This document shows, piece after piece, positions 1 to 5,994 of a stretch of 12,319 bases of DNA. The DNA comes from CALMEH01 sp964548225 (GTDB taxonomy: Bacteria; Acidobacteriota; Blastocatellia; Pyrinomonadales; Pyrinomonadaceae). Position 1 is the first letter of the stretch. Each line of letters begins with the position of its first letter. The notes beneath the pieces were generated by a model that was given only the letters and a program-made list of their open reading frames with translations, made no database searches and had not been told where the DNA came from. The translations under genes and the position numbers were made by a program. The stretch covers positions 1 through 12,319 of the forward strand of contig CAZJQP010000114.1 of the NCBI GenBank assembly GCA_964548225.1, written 5' to 3'.

Positions 1-1
1 T

Positions 2-1006
2 CACTATTTTAGGTTAGTTTTTAATGAACAGTTACACAATCTATTTTACAATCTCGTTAAGTTACTCATTCAGATTGTTATGCTGATTCAGACGCTTGCC
101 GGACAGCAAAGTTCGCAAGCGTCGCGGCAAAATATCGGCATCAAGGACGAAACGCTCGACAGATTGATTAATTTACTTCAACAAATGAATCGTGCCGCTA
201 ATGCGTTGGCGGAAGAAATTGACGGCATCGAAGACCTTTTCCGTATGCCGCGCCGACGCTCGGAAGCCGTCTGGCTGGCGACAGCCCGCACGTTTCTTAC
301 AGACTCCGCGCCATTTGAAGCGCAACTGCAAGAACTTATTTCGGTTGAAAACTTCCGCACCGAACTTGGTAATTTAATCAACGCCGTCGAACAAGCCGCC
401 AGTTCCGCCGACATCGCCGCCGAACAAAAAGGCGGCGCAACGGGCGGACTCGTCGCCGCTTTCAAAGATGCGGGAAAAACCTCGCGCCGTTTGAACGCCA
501 TCGTCCGCAACAAATATGACGGCAACGCTCAAAAAATCGCCGCGTGGGAAATCGCTTCGCATCTCGAAGCCGCTCCAAAACGTCCGGTGGTTGGTTGGTT
601 GGTTGGTTGGTTGGTTGGTTTTGGGGGGTGTGGTATAAAGGGAGATATGAGTATAAAGAGATTTGAAGATATTCAGGCTTGGCAGAGTGGGCAGGAGTTG
701 GCGGTTTTGGTTTATGAGTATTTTAGAAATTTGAAAGACTTCAGCTTTAAAGACCAAATTTGTCGGGCGGCGGTTTCTGTTTCAAACAATATCGCCGAAG
801 GTTTTGACCGCCACAGCAATAAAGAATTTTTACATTTTCTTTTTATCGCCCGCGGCTCGAACAACGAAGTGAAATCAATGATATATTTAGCTCAAAGGCT
901 CGACTATATTACCCAAAACCAATTCAACGAAGCCATTAACAAATGCAACGAAACCGGCAAAAAAACAAATGCCTTTATTTCTTACTTACTAAAATCAACC
1001 AACTAA
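2..1006 (+). CDS. C-terminal part of an unrecognised helical protein, reading frame fused through a GGTT repeat to an S23/IVP four-helix-bundle domain
   Basis: The frame is open from the left edge of the window, so the true start lies outside; an internal ATG occurs at 80. Up to about base 585 the translation looks like a genuine protein C-terminus: alternating hydrophobic helices, then Glu/Ala/Leu-rich segments likely to form coiled coils, ending in a basic Pro-containing stretch. I do not recognise the family. The frame then runs without a stop through eight GGTT copies (589..620), which encode a repeated Gly-Trp-Leu-Val linker because three 4-mers make four codons. It continues in phase into the ATG at 647 of the four-helix-bundle gene and stops at 1004..1006. 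The likely interpretation is that an inserted cassette removed the original stop codon. The fusion could be a translated product or only an accidental open frame; the host part and the cassette gene are probably distinct genes. Confidence 0.55.
   Translation, partial: HYFRLVFNEQLHNLFYNLVKLLIQIVMLIQTLAGQQSSQASRQNIGIKDETLDRLINLLQQMNRAANALAEEIDGIEDLFRMPRRRSEAVWLATARTFLTDSAPFEAQLQELISVENFRTELGNLINAVEQAASSADIAAEQKGGATGGLVAAFKDAGKTSRRLNAIVRNKYDGNAQKIAAWEIASHLEAAPKRPVVGWLVGWLVGFGGCGIKGDMSIKRFEDIQAWQSGQELAVLVYEYFRNLKDFSFKDQICRAAVSVSNNIAEGFDRHSNKEFLHFLFIARGSNNEVKSMIYLAQRLDYITQNQFNEAINKCNETGKKTNAFISYLLKSTN
589..620 (+). repeat. (GGTT)8 tandem repeat, left arm of the S23/IVP cassette
   Basis: Eight uninterrupted GGTT units, preceded by GGT at 586-588. 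The run is read in frame as a Gly-Trp-Leu-Val repeat. It is complementary, allowing G-U pairs, to the arm at 997..1052. Perfect short tandem repeats are prone to slippage, so copy number may vary between isolates or be misassembled. Confidence 0.9.
611..639 (+). promoter_or_regulatory. Possible promoter for the S23/IVP gene
   Basis: TATAAA at 634-639 is preceded by TG one base upstream (631-632), giving an extended -10 form. TTGGTT at 611-616 lies 17 bases before it, a weak -35 supplied by the GGTT repeat. Transcription would start almost at the ATG at 647, giving little or no leader. The match is partly imposed by the repeat. Confidence 0.25.
647..1006 (+). CDS. Four-helix-bundle protein of the S23 / 23S-rRNA intervening-sequence (IVP) family
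   Basis: This 119-residue protein has the family's usual length and hallmarks: an N-terminal F-x-D-I-x-A-W segment (residues 6-12), the S-N-N-I-A-E-G loop (46-52) and the R-G-S-N-N-E-V turn (69-75), with four amphipathic helices between. Relatives are encoded inside intervening sequences of some bacterial 23S rRNAs and as solitary chromosomal genes; the Avd protein of diversity-generating retroelements has the same pentameric four-helix fold. No enzymatic function is established. The ATG at 647 is preceded by GGGAG at 641-644, though the gap is only two bases. The gene is enclosed by complementary tetranucleotide arms (589..620 and 997..1052), and its last codons and stop lie inside the right arm. 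It is also in frame with the upstream gene, so it could be made as a fusion or independently. Confidence 0.85.
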   Translation: MSIKRFEDIQAWQSGQELAVLVYEYFRNLKDFSFKDQICRAAVSVSNNIAEGFDRHSNKEFLHFLFIARGSNNEVKSMIYLAQRLDYITQNQFNEAINKCNETGKKTNAFISYLLKSTN

Positions 1007-1052
1007 CCAACCAGCTAACCAACTAACTAACCAACTAACCAACCAACTAACC
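997..1052 (+). repeat. Tetranucleotide tandem repeat (AACC/AACT/AGCT), right arm of the S23/IVP cassette
   Basis: Fourteen consecutive 4-mers, all of the form A-(A/G)-C-(C/T). It contains the stop codon of the four-helix-bundle gene (1004..1006) and ends immediately before the TTG that begins the next frame. Confidence 0.9.
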
Positions 1053-1736
1053 TTGAACTACTACAACTATTTTACCGAAATTGAAGAAACATTTATCCGT
1101 CGGCGCGGGAAGAATTTGATGCTTTCGCCGCTCGATTGGGCGTTGATTGAGGCGTGGCAGGAGCGCGGCATTCCGCTGCATATTATTTTGCGCGGCATCG
1201 AGCGCGTTTTCGATTTGATTGATAAACAACCCAACCGCAAACGCACCGTTAAAAGCCTTTTATATTGCAAAGAAGAAGTCGAAGCGCAATATGCCGAATG
1301 GCTCGAATCACAAGTCGGCAGTCAGCAGCCGACAGTTGGCAGTCAGCAGTCGGAGAAAGCCGAATTGTTTTCAGATAGCGCGATTGACGAACATTTGAAA
1401 CAGGTTTCGGCAGATTTGACGGCGGCGAAAGCGCAAACGGACGGCGATTTGCGCGAAACTCTGGAGCGTGTGCTAAATCGTTTGGCAGAGTTACAAACGA
1501 ATTACGAATCGGCGGAAAAGTTGGAAGAATCTTTGGAAAAAATGGATAATCTGATTGACGAAACGCTTCTGAAAACCGCCGACGCAGAGAAATTTAAACC
1601 CGAAGTCGAAAAACAAACGGCTTCTTATCGCAGTAAAATGGACGCGGAAGTTTTTCAAAGAACATTCGATTTGATGATTTTGAAACGCTTGCGCGAAGAA
1701 CAAAACATTCCGCGTTTGAGTTTATTTTATCTCTGA
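1053..1736 (+). CDS. Hypothetical helical protein with conserved-looking N-terminal domain and coiled-coil C-terminus
   Basis: 227 residues from a TTG codon. Residues 1-85 form a compact domain (S-P-L-D-W-A-L-I at 25-32, G-I-P-L-H at 39-43, a basic K-R-T-V-K-S-L-L stretch at 63-70), followed by a low-complexity linker (88-101) and a Glu/Leu-rich region (about 115-190) that looks coiled-coil. I cannot name the family; a replication- or DNA-associated role is only a guess from the basic N-terminal domain. The start is uncertain. TTG at 1053 directly abuts the tetramer arm of the preceding cassette, there is no Shine-Dalgarno site, and the frame stays open upstream through the arm to a stop at 990-992 with no ATG. 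The insertion probably replaced the natural leader. The linker is itself a six-heptad repeat read in frame. Confidence 0.7.
   Translation: MNYYNYFTEIEETFIRRRGKNLMLSPLDWALIEAWQERGIPLHIILRGIERVFDLIDKQPNRKRTVKSLLYCKEEVEAQYAEWLESQVGSQQPTVGSQQSEKAELFSDSAIDEHLKQVSADLTAAKAQTDGDLRETLERVLNRLAELQTNYESAEKLEESLEKMDNLIDETLLKTADAEKFKPEVEKQTASYRSKMDAEVFQRTFDLMILKRLREEQNIPRLSLFYL
1314..1355 (+). repeat. Six-heptad tandem repeat inside a coding region
   Basis: Six heptamers related to GTCAGCA fill exactly 42 bases, beginning on a codon boundary. Three heptads make 21 bases, so the product is a doubled seven-residue unit beginning Val-Gly-Ser-Gln-Gln. The tract also contains small inverted repeats (GTCGGC at 1314-1319 with GCCGAC at 1328-1333; CCGAC at 1329-1333 with GTCGG at 1349-1353). 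It lies between the N-terminal domain and the coiled coil and resembles the heptad arms seen between genes elsewhere in this window. Confidence 0.8.
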
Positions 1737-1772
1737 TGTGTGATAAAAACGGAGATGCAAGAACTTAGTAAT

Positions 1773-1778
1773 AAGGAG
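1773..1778 (+). promoter_or_regulatory. Ribosome binding site AAGGAG deciding the start at 1788
   Basis: AAGGAG nine bases before the ATG at 1788. It is one of the few strong Shine-Dalgarno sites in the window and argues against the upstream GTG at 1740 in the same frame. Confidence 0.7.
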
Positions 1779-1787
1779 AAAAAAACT

Positions 1788-2699
1788 ATGCAATATCAAT
1801 CGGGCGCGGTCAGCCCCGTAGGAAGTATCAGCGACGGCTGGAATTTAATTAAAAACGATTACTGGCTTTTCTTCGGAATGACGACGGTGATGATCTTTAT
1901 TTTGATTATCGCGGCAACTATTCTGAATTTGATAAACAACGGCATCACGCTTGCGCTAATGTCGGTTCTTGGTATGGCGACAACTAATGCAACCGACATC
2001 ACAAAAGTTTCAGCCAGCATCGCGCCGCAGTTGATTTCGATGGTCATCAGCATTTTTACGAGCATCATTTTAACTACGCTTTCCGGCTGTTTATATTGTG
2101 GAATTTATGCAGGGCTGTCACGCAAAGTGAATACCGGAACGGCTGACTTCGGCGATTTGTTCAGCGGTTTTCAAAAGTTTATGCCGTGTTTGATTGTGGC
2201 GATTATTTTGTCAATCATTCAATTTATTATCGGTGTCGTAATGCTTTTTGTCGGCGTGGCATTCGGCGTTTCCGCGCTCGGTGCGGGAATGCTCATGGGC
2301 AAAGACGGTCAGCCCGATTTTGCAATGTTGAGCGGACTTCTCGGCGTTATTTTTGTTCTCGCCGCTATTTATATTGTCATTTCGCTGATTCTCGGTGCTT
2401 TGACGACATTTATTTATCCTTTAATCGGTGAGCGCAACCTGTCGGGAACGGAAGCCTTTTCCTTGAGCATCAAAAGCGGTTTCGCCAACATTGGCGGGCT
2501 GATTCTATTGTTGATTTTGCTTGGTTTGATAACAGTCGGCGGAGCTTTTGCCTGCCTTATCGGAGTTCTTTTCGTATTTCCGGTTCTAATTTCGTCAATA
2601 TTTATGGCTTTTCAGAATGTTTTCGGCAAACTTGGGGGCAATCAATTTAATTACGCGCCGCCGCCGCCACCAACATTCGGCAATCAGCAAGGTTTTTGA
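1788..2699 (+). CDS. Multi-pass integral membrane protein of unknown function
   Basis: 303 residues starting at the ATG that follows AAGGAG (1773-1778) by nine bases; a longer frame from GTG at 1740 exists but ignores this good ribosome binding site. There are about five to six hydrophobic spans (roughly 28-62, 80-110, 132-168, 180-212, 234-275) separated by short polar loops. The cytosol-like N-terminus carries a G-S-I-S-D-G-W element, and the tail is polar with five prolines in a row near residues 291-295. The layout resembles the broad group of bacterial proteins related to the glycerophosphodiesterase membrane domain or DUF975-like families, but I see no diagnostic motif. Its stop overlaps the proposed start of the next gene, so the two are probably co-translated. 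Confidence 0.75.
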   Translation: MQYQSGAVSPVGSISDGWNLIKNDYWLFFGMTTVMIFILIIAATILNLINNGITLALMSVLGMATTNATDITKVSASIAPQLISMVISIFTSIILTTLSGCLYCGIYAGLSRKVNTGTADFGDLFSGFQKFMPCLIVAIILSIIQFIIGVVMLFVGVAFGVSALGAGMLMGKDGQPDFAMLSGLLGVIFVLAAIYIVISLILGALTTFIYPLIGERNLSGTEAFSLSIKSGFANIGGLILLLILLGLITVGGAFACLIGVLFVFPVLISSIFMAFQNVFGKLGGNQFNYAPPPPPTFGNQQGF

Positions 2700-3874
2700 A
2701 ATTGATAAAATCAAACAATAAAACACTCGAACTCACCATCGAAAAAATCGTTCCCAACGGTTACGGTTTGGGCTTTGCCGAAGGCTTAACGGTTTTCGTT
2801 TCGTTAGCGGCGGCAGGCGATGAATTGCGCGTCCGCATTAGCCAAATGAAAGGCAAAGTCGCGTTTGCCGAAATCGTTGAAATCATCAAACCTTCAACAG
2901 ACAGAATAAAACCGCCGTGCGTCTATTTCGGACGTTGCGGCGGTTGCGATTTTCAGCATTTGAATTACGAAGCGCAGTTAAACGCCAAAATTGGCATTAT
3001 CAAAGATTGTTTAAAGCGCATCGGCAAACTCGATTTTCAAAATATAAAAATTATCGGAAGCCCGAAAGAATTCGGCTATCGCGCTCGCGCCGCGTGGCAC
3101 GCCGACACGCGAAGCAGAAAAGTCGGCTATTTTCGCCGTGCGTCGCATTCGATAATTGATGTCGAAACTTGTCCGATTTTAACCGATGAGTTGCAAAACA
3201 CTTTAGAAGAATTGCGCGGCACAATCGAATGGGAAAGTTTCTGGTCGGAAAAAATCGAAATCGAAGCCGCAAACGTCGGCGAAGATGTTTCGGTTTATTC
3301 GTCCGAACTCATCGAACCGACGCAGGAACTAATGTTTGCCATCCTTGGTGAGAAATACTTCTACGACGCGACTGCATTTTTTCAAGGCAATCCGTTTCTC
3401 ATCGAAAGTTTGATTGACGAGGCTTTGCGCGATGCTTCTGGTAAGTTTGCGCTTGATTTATATTGCGGAGTCGGACTTTTCACATTGCCGTTGGCACGGA
3501 GGTTTGAAAAAGTCGTCGGCATCGAAGCGGGCGAAAAAGCGGTTGAGTTTGCACGGAAAAACATCGAACACGCACGGCTTGAAAATGCCGAAGTTTTCGC
3601 CGAAAACGTCGGCGAATGGCTTGCGGAAAACGATGCAAAACCGGATTTTATCTTGCTCGATCCGCCGCGCGTCGGAACAGAAAAAGAAGTTATTGAACAG
3701 ATCTTGAGAATTGCTCCGAATAAAATCGCCTACGTTTCGTGCGAACCTTCAACGCTTTCGCGTGATTTGCGGATTTTGTGCGAAAATGTTTATGAAATTC
3801 AATCAATCACGGCGATTGACCTTTTTCCGCAGACACATCATATCGAAACAATCGTGCGTCTGAAAAAAAGCTGA
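2696..3874 (+). CDS. 23S rRNA (uracil-5-)-methyltransferase, RumA/RlmD-type, with TRAM domain and 4Fe-4S site
   Basis: The 392-residue length fits the family, which transfers a methyl group from S-adenosylmethionine to C5 of a uridine in 23S rRNA (or tRNA in related enzymes). Residues 10-64 form an OB-like TRAM domain. Cys75, Cys81, Cys84 and Cys159 match the four iron-sulfur ligands of RumA. The SAM-binding region is L-D-L-Y-C-G-V-G at 253-260, L-D-P-P-R at 321-325 is motif IV, and Cys349 in Y-V-S-C-E-P-S is the expected nucleophile. The Q-T-H-H-I-E-T end (379-385) is also typical. The start is a TTG overlapping the preceding stop by four bases; an in-frame TTG at 2702 is better spaced (nine bases) from AAGG at 2689-2692. 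The exact target base (U747 or U1939 type) cannot be told, so no symbol is given. Confidence 0.93.
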   Translation: MKLIKSNNKTLELTIEKIVPNGYGLGFAEGLTVFVSLAAAGDELRVRISQMKGKVAFAEIVEIIKPSTDRIKPPCVYFGRCGGCDFQHLNYEAQLNAKIGIIKDCLKRIGKLDFQNIKIIGSPKEFGYRARAAWHADTRSRKVGYFRRASHSIIDVETCPILTDELQNTLEELRGTIEWESFWSEKIEIEAANVGEDVSVYSSELIEPTQELMFAILGEKYFYDATAFFQGNPFLIESLIDEALRDASGKFALDLYCGVGLFTLPLARRFEKVVGIEAGEKAVEFARKNIEHARLENAEVFAENVGEWLAENDAKPDFILLDPPRVGTEKEVIEQILRIAPNKIAYVSCEPSTLSRDLRILCENVYEIQSITAIDLFPQTHHIETIVRLKKS

Positions 3875-3890
3875 AAACCGCCGAAGTTTT

Positions 3891-5816
3891 ATGAGCGAAT
3901 TGGTAAAAATCGAATCAAAAAAATCCGGTTTGCGGCAAGACAGAAAATTTCTCTGGCTCGCGGCAAGCGTCGCGCTGGTCGCCGTTTTTGAATTTCTTTC
4001 GCTTATGGGCGAAGGCTACAAACTCAATCGTTATATTGCCTTTCCGTTTTTCGCGGCGATAATTTTGGCTGTCGGTTGGCAAACGCTTTGGAAAGGTTTT
4101 AAGGCTCTCGGCAAACTTAATTTTCGGAGCATCAATCTGTTAATGACGATTGCCGTTATCGGCGCGTTTTATCTCGGCGAATATGAAGAAGCCGCCGTTG
4201 TCATTGTCCTTTTTGCGCTCGGTGAAAGATTGGAAAGTTTCGGGATTCAATCGAGCAAATCCGCGCTTCAAGCATTGGTTGACCGAACACCGAAAACGGC
4301 TTTGGTGCGGCGCGGGAATACAGAAGAAAAATTGCCGCTCGAAGAAATAAAAATCGGCGATGTTTTGATAATCAAACCGTCCGATATGATTGCGCTTGAT
4401 GCCGAAGTTATTGAAGGCGCATCAAGCGTTGACGAATCAACCATCACGGGCGAACCTTTGCCAAAAGACAAACATAAAACCGATAAAATTTTTGCCGGAA
4501 CGCTCAATATGCAAGGTTATTTAGAGGCAAAAGTTATCAAAACTGCGAAAGACACGACGCTTGCAAAAATCATCGAAACAACTTTTGCGGCAACGAAAAC
4601 CAAAGCCGAAACGCAGAAATTCATCGAAACTTTTGCGAGTTTCTACACACCTTCAATCATTTTTATCGCCATTTTAATTGTTGCAATTCCGACACTTTTT
4701 TTCGGCGCGGCGTTCAATCCGTGGTTTGAACAAGCGATTACGATTTTGGTTATCGCTTGTCCGTGCGCTCTGGTAATTTCTACGCCGATTTCGATTTACG
4801 CGGCGATCGGAAACGCTTCGGCAAAAGGGGTTTTGGTCAAAGGCGGCAAATATATCGAAGCCATTGGGCGCATCAAAGCCGTGGCAATGGACAAAACGCG
4901 CACTTTGACTTACGGCAAACCGAAAGTTACCGACGTTTTGCCGTTCAGCGACGTAACCCGCGAATATCTGCTGGCGTGTGCTGCCGGAATCGAAACTTAT
5001 TCGGAACATCCGCTTGCACAAGCAATTGTTGACGCGGCACGGTTTGAAAAACTCGAAATTCACGGCGTAAAAAATTTCCAAGCGGTCTTAGGCAAAGGCG
5101 CAAAAGCCGATTGCGTTGTCTGCTACGACACGCATCATTGCATCGGAAAATTGCCGTTCATTACCGAAGAACACGACGTTCGAGACGAAATTGTTAAAAA
5201 AGTCGAATCACTGCAACAGATGGGAAAAACCTCAATCATCATCAGCAGTCACGACGGCGTTGAAGGCGTTATCGCCTTAACCGATGAAATTAAACCCGAA
5301 AGCAAAAAAACGGTTGCCGAATTGCGAAAATTAGGCGTTGAAACCGTGATGTTGACCGGCGATAATCACGCGCCCGCAATCGCCGTCGCCCGCGAAGTCG
5401 GCATCAAAGAAGTCAAAGCCGAATTACTGCCCGAACAAAAAGCCGACGCGATTGAAGAACTTTTGCAGAAATACGGCGCAACCGCAATGGTCGGCGACGG
5501 CGTGAACGATGCGCCCGCATTGGCTTTATCTTCGGTCGGAATTGCTATGGGCGCGGCAGGTTCGGACACCGCCATCGAAGCCGCAAACGTGGCGATTTTG
5601 AATGACCGTTTGGAACTGATTCCGTATCTTATCAGACTTGGCAGACGCGCTCTTTCAACCATCAAAATCAACACGACAGCCGCAATCGCCACAAAAATCT
5701 TATTCGTAATCTTAGCAATTTTTGGCATCAGCAATCTCGCAATGGCGATTTTTGCCGATGTCGGCGTTACGATTTTGGTGATTTTGAATAGTTTGCGGTT
5801 GTTAAAATTTAAGTGA
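3891..5816 (+). CDS. Heavy-metal translocating P1B-type ATPase, Zn/Cd/Pb (P1B-2) type, without N-terminal metal-binding domain
   Basis: 641 residues. Hydrophobic spans lie at about 21-40, 46-64, 82-110, 253-275 and 280-305, with a C-terminal pair at 594-612 and 615-637. The actuator loop has T-G-E at 186-188. Cys290-Pro-Cys292 is the transmembrane metal site. Asp334 is the phosphorylated residue, S-E-H-P at 371-374 is the nucleotide-domain motif of P1B pumps, T-G-D-N is at 489-492 and G-D-G-V-N-D at 535-540. Asp623 in A-D-V-G of the last helix corresponds to the conserved Asp of ZntA-like pumps and supports divalent Zn/Cd/Pb export. There is no HMA domain with CxxC before the first helix. Oddly, the phosphorylation motif reads D-K-T-R-T-L-T, with Arg337 for the usual Gly. 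A Cys/His cluster sits in the nucleotide domain (Cys408, Cys411, His415, His416, Cys417). The gene follows the methyltransferase by 16 bases. Confidence 0.93.
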   Translation: MSELVKIESKKSGLRQDRKFLWLAASVALVAVFEFLSLMGEGYKLNRYIAFPFFAAIILAVGWQTLWKGFKALGKLNFRSINLLMTIAVIGAFYLGEYEEAAVVIVLFALGERLESFGIQSSKSALQALVDRTPKTALVRRGNTEEKLPLEEIKIGDVLIIKPSDMIALDAEVIEGASSVDESTITGEPLPKDKHKTDKIFAGTLNMQGYLEAKVIKTAKDTTLAKIIETTFAATKTKAETQKFIETFASFYTPSIIFIAILIVAIPTLFFGAAFNPWFEQAITILVIACPCALVISTPISIYAAIGNASAKGVLVKGGKYIEAIGRIKAVAMDKTRTLTYGKPKVTDVLPFSDVTREYLLACAAGIETYSEHPLAQAIVDAARFEKLEIHGVKNFQAVLGKGAKADCVVCYDTHHCIGKLPFITEEHDVRDEIVKKVESLQQMGKTSIIISSHDGVEGVIALTDEIKPESKKTVAELRKLGVETVMLTGDNHAPAIAVAREVGIKEVKAELLPEQKADAIEELLQKYGATAMVGDGVNDAPALALSSVGIAMGAAGSDTAIEAANVAILNDRLELIPYLIRLGRRALSTIKINTTAAIATKILFVILAIFGISNLAMAIFADVGVTILVILNSLRLLKFK

Positions 5817-5822
5817 AAAATC

Positions 5823-5916
5823 TTCGGAATAGGTGATAGGTGATAATTTTGCGCGAAACGGCGGCGACATTTCTTAAACTATCAGCTATCACCTATCACC
5901 TATCACCTATTCCGAA
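5823..5916. repeat. Inverted repeat with heptad arms (GGTGATA / TATCACC)
   Basis: A perfect 23-bp inverted repeat pairs 5823-5845 with 5894-5916. The left arm holds two GGTGATA heptads. The right arm holds four TATCACC-like heptads (5880-5907, the first being TATCAGC), so two extend into the loop. The tract begins seven bases after the ATPase stop. It could act as a transcription terminator, but no clear T-run follows, and the heptad design matches the other hairpins in this window. Confidence 0.85.
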
Positions 5917-5948
5917 TGTTATAAATAGCTACAACAAAGAAATTTCAT

Positions 5949-5977
5949 TTAACATAACCAAAGCCATCAATTATAAT
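5949..5977 (+). promoter_or_regulatory. Sigma70-type promoter upstream of the exported-protein gene
   Basis: TTAACA (5949-5954, five of six to consensus) and a perfect TATAAT (5972-5977) are separated by exactly 17 bases. The predicted start near 5984 leaves a leader of only about ten bases before the ATG at 5995 and no Shine-Dalgarno site, so translation would be near-leaderless. It is the best promoter in the window and shows that the downstream gene is a separate unit from the ATPase. Confidence 0.65.
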
Positions 5978-5994
5978 AAACACGCGATTTACAA

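Larger units (their letters stand above)
586..1052 (+). mobile_element. Candidate IVS-like cassette: S23/IVP gene between complementary GGTT and AACC arms
   Basis: The left arm has eight perfect GGTT copies (589..620). The right arm has fourteen consecutive tetramers (997..1052): eight AACC, five AACT and one AGCT. As + strand RNA, every right-arm tetramer can pair with GGUU by Watson-Crick or G-U pairs, so the ends would close into a long stem with the S23/IVP gene in the loop. This is the plan of 23S rRNA intervening sequences, but no rRNA is visible on either side: a helical protein gene ends at the left arm and another frame starts at the right arm. Whether it moves, and how, is not shown by the sequence. 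No target-site duplication is evident, although one could hide in the repeats. Confidence 0.5.

Noticed and set aside
374..757. Open frame on the - strand with an Asn-Gln-Pro-Thr repeat
   Set aside because: It is the antisense reading of the GGTT array and of the flanking genes; the low-complexity peptide is a repeat artefact.
586..1052. CRISPR array from the tandem repeats
   Set aside because: The units are 4 bp with no spacers, and the intervening sequence is one coding gene; no cas genes are visible.
4674..5081. Antisense frame inside the ATPase gene
   Set aside because: Shadow of a well-supported coding region; no start signal or recognisable domain.
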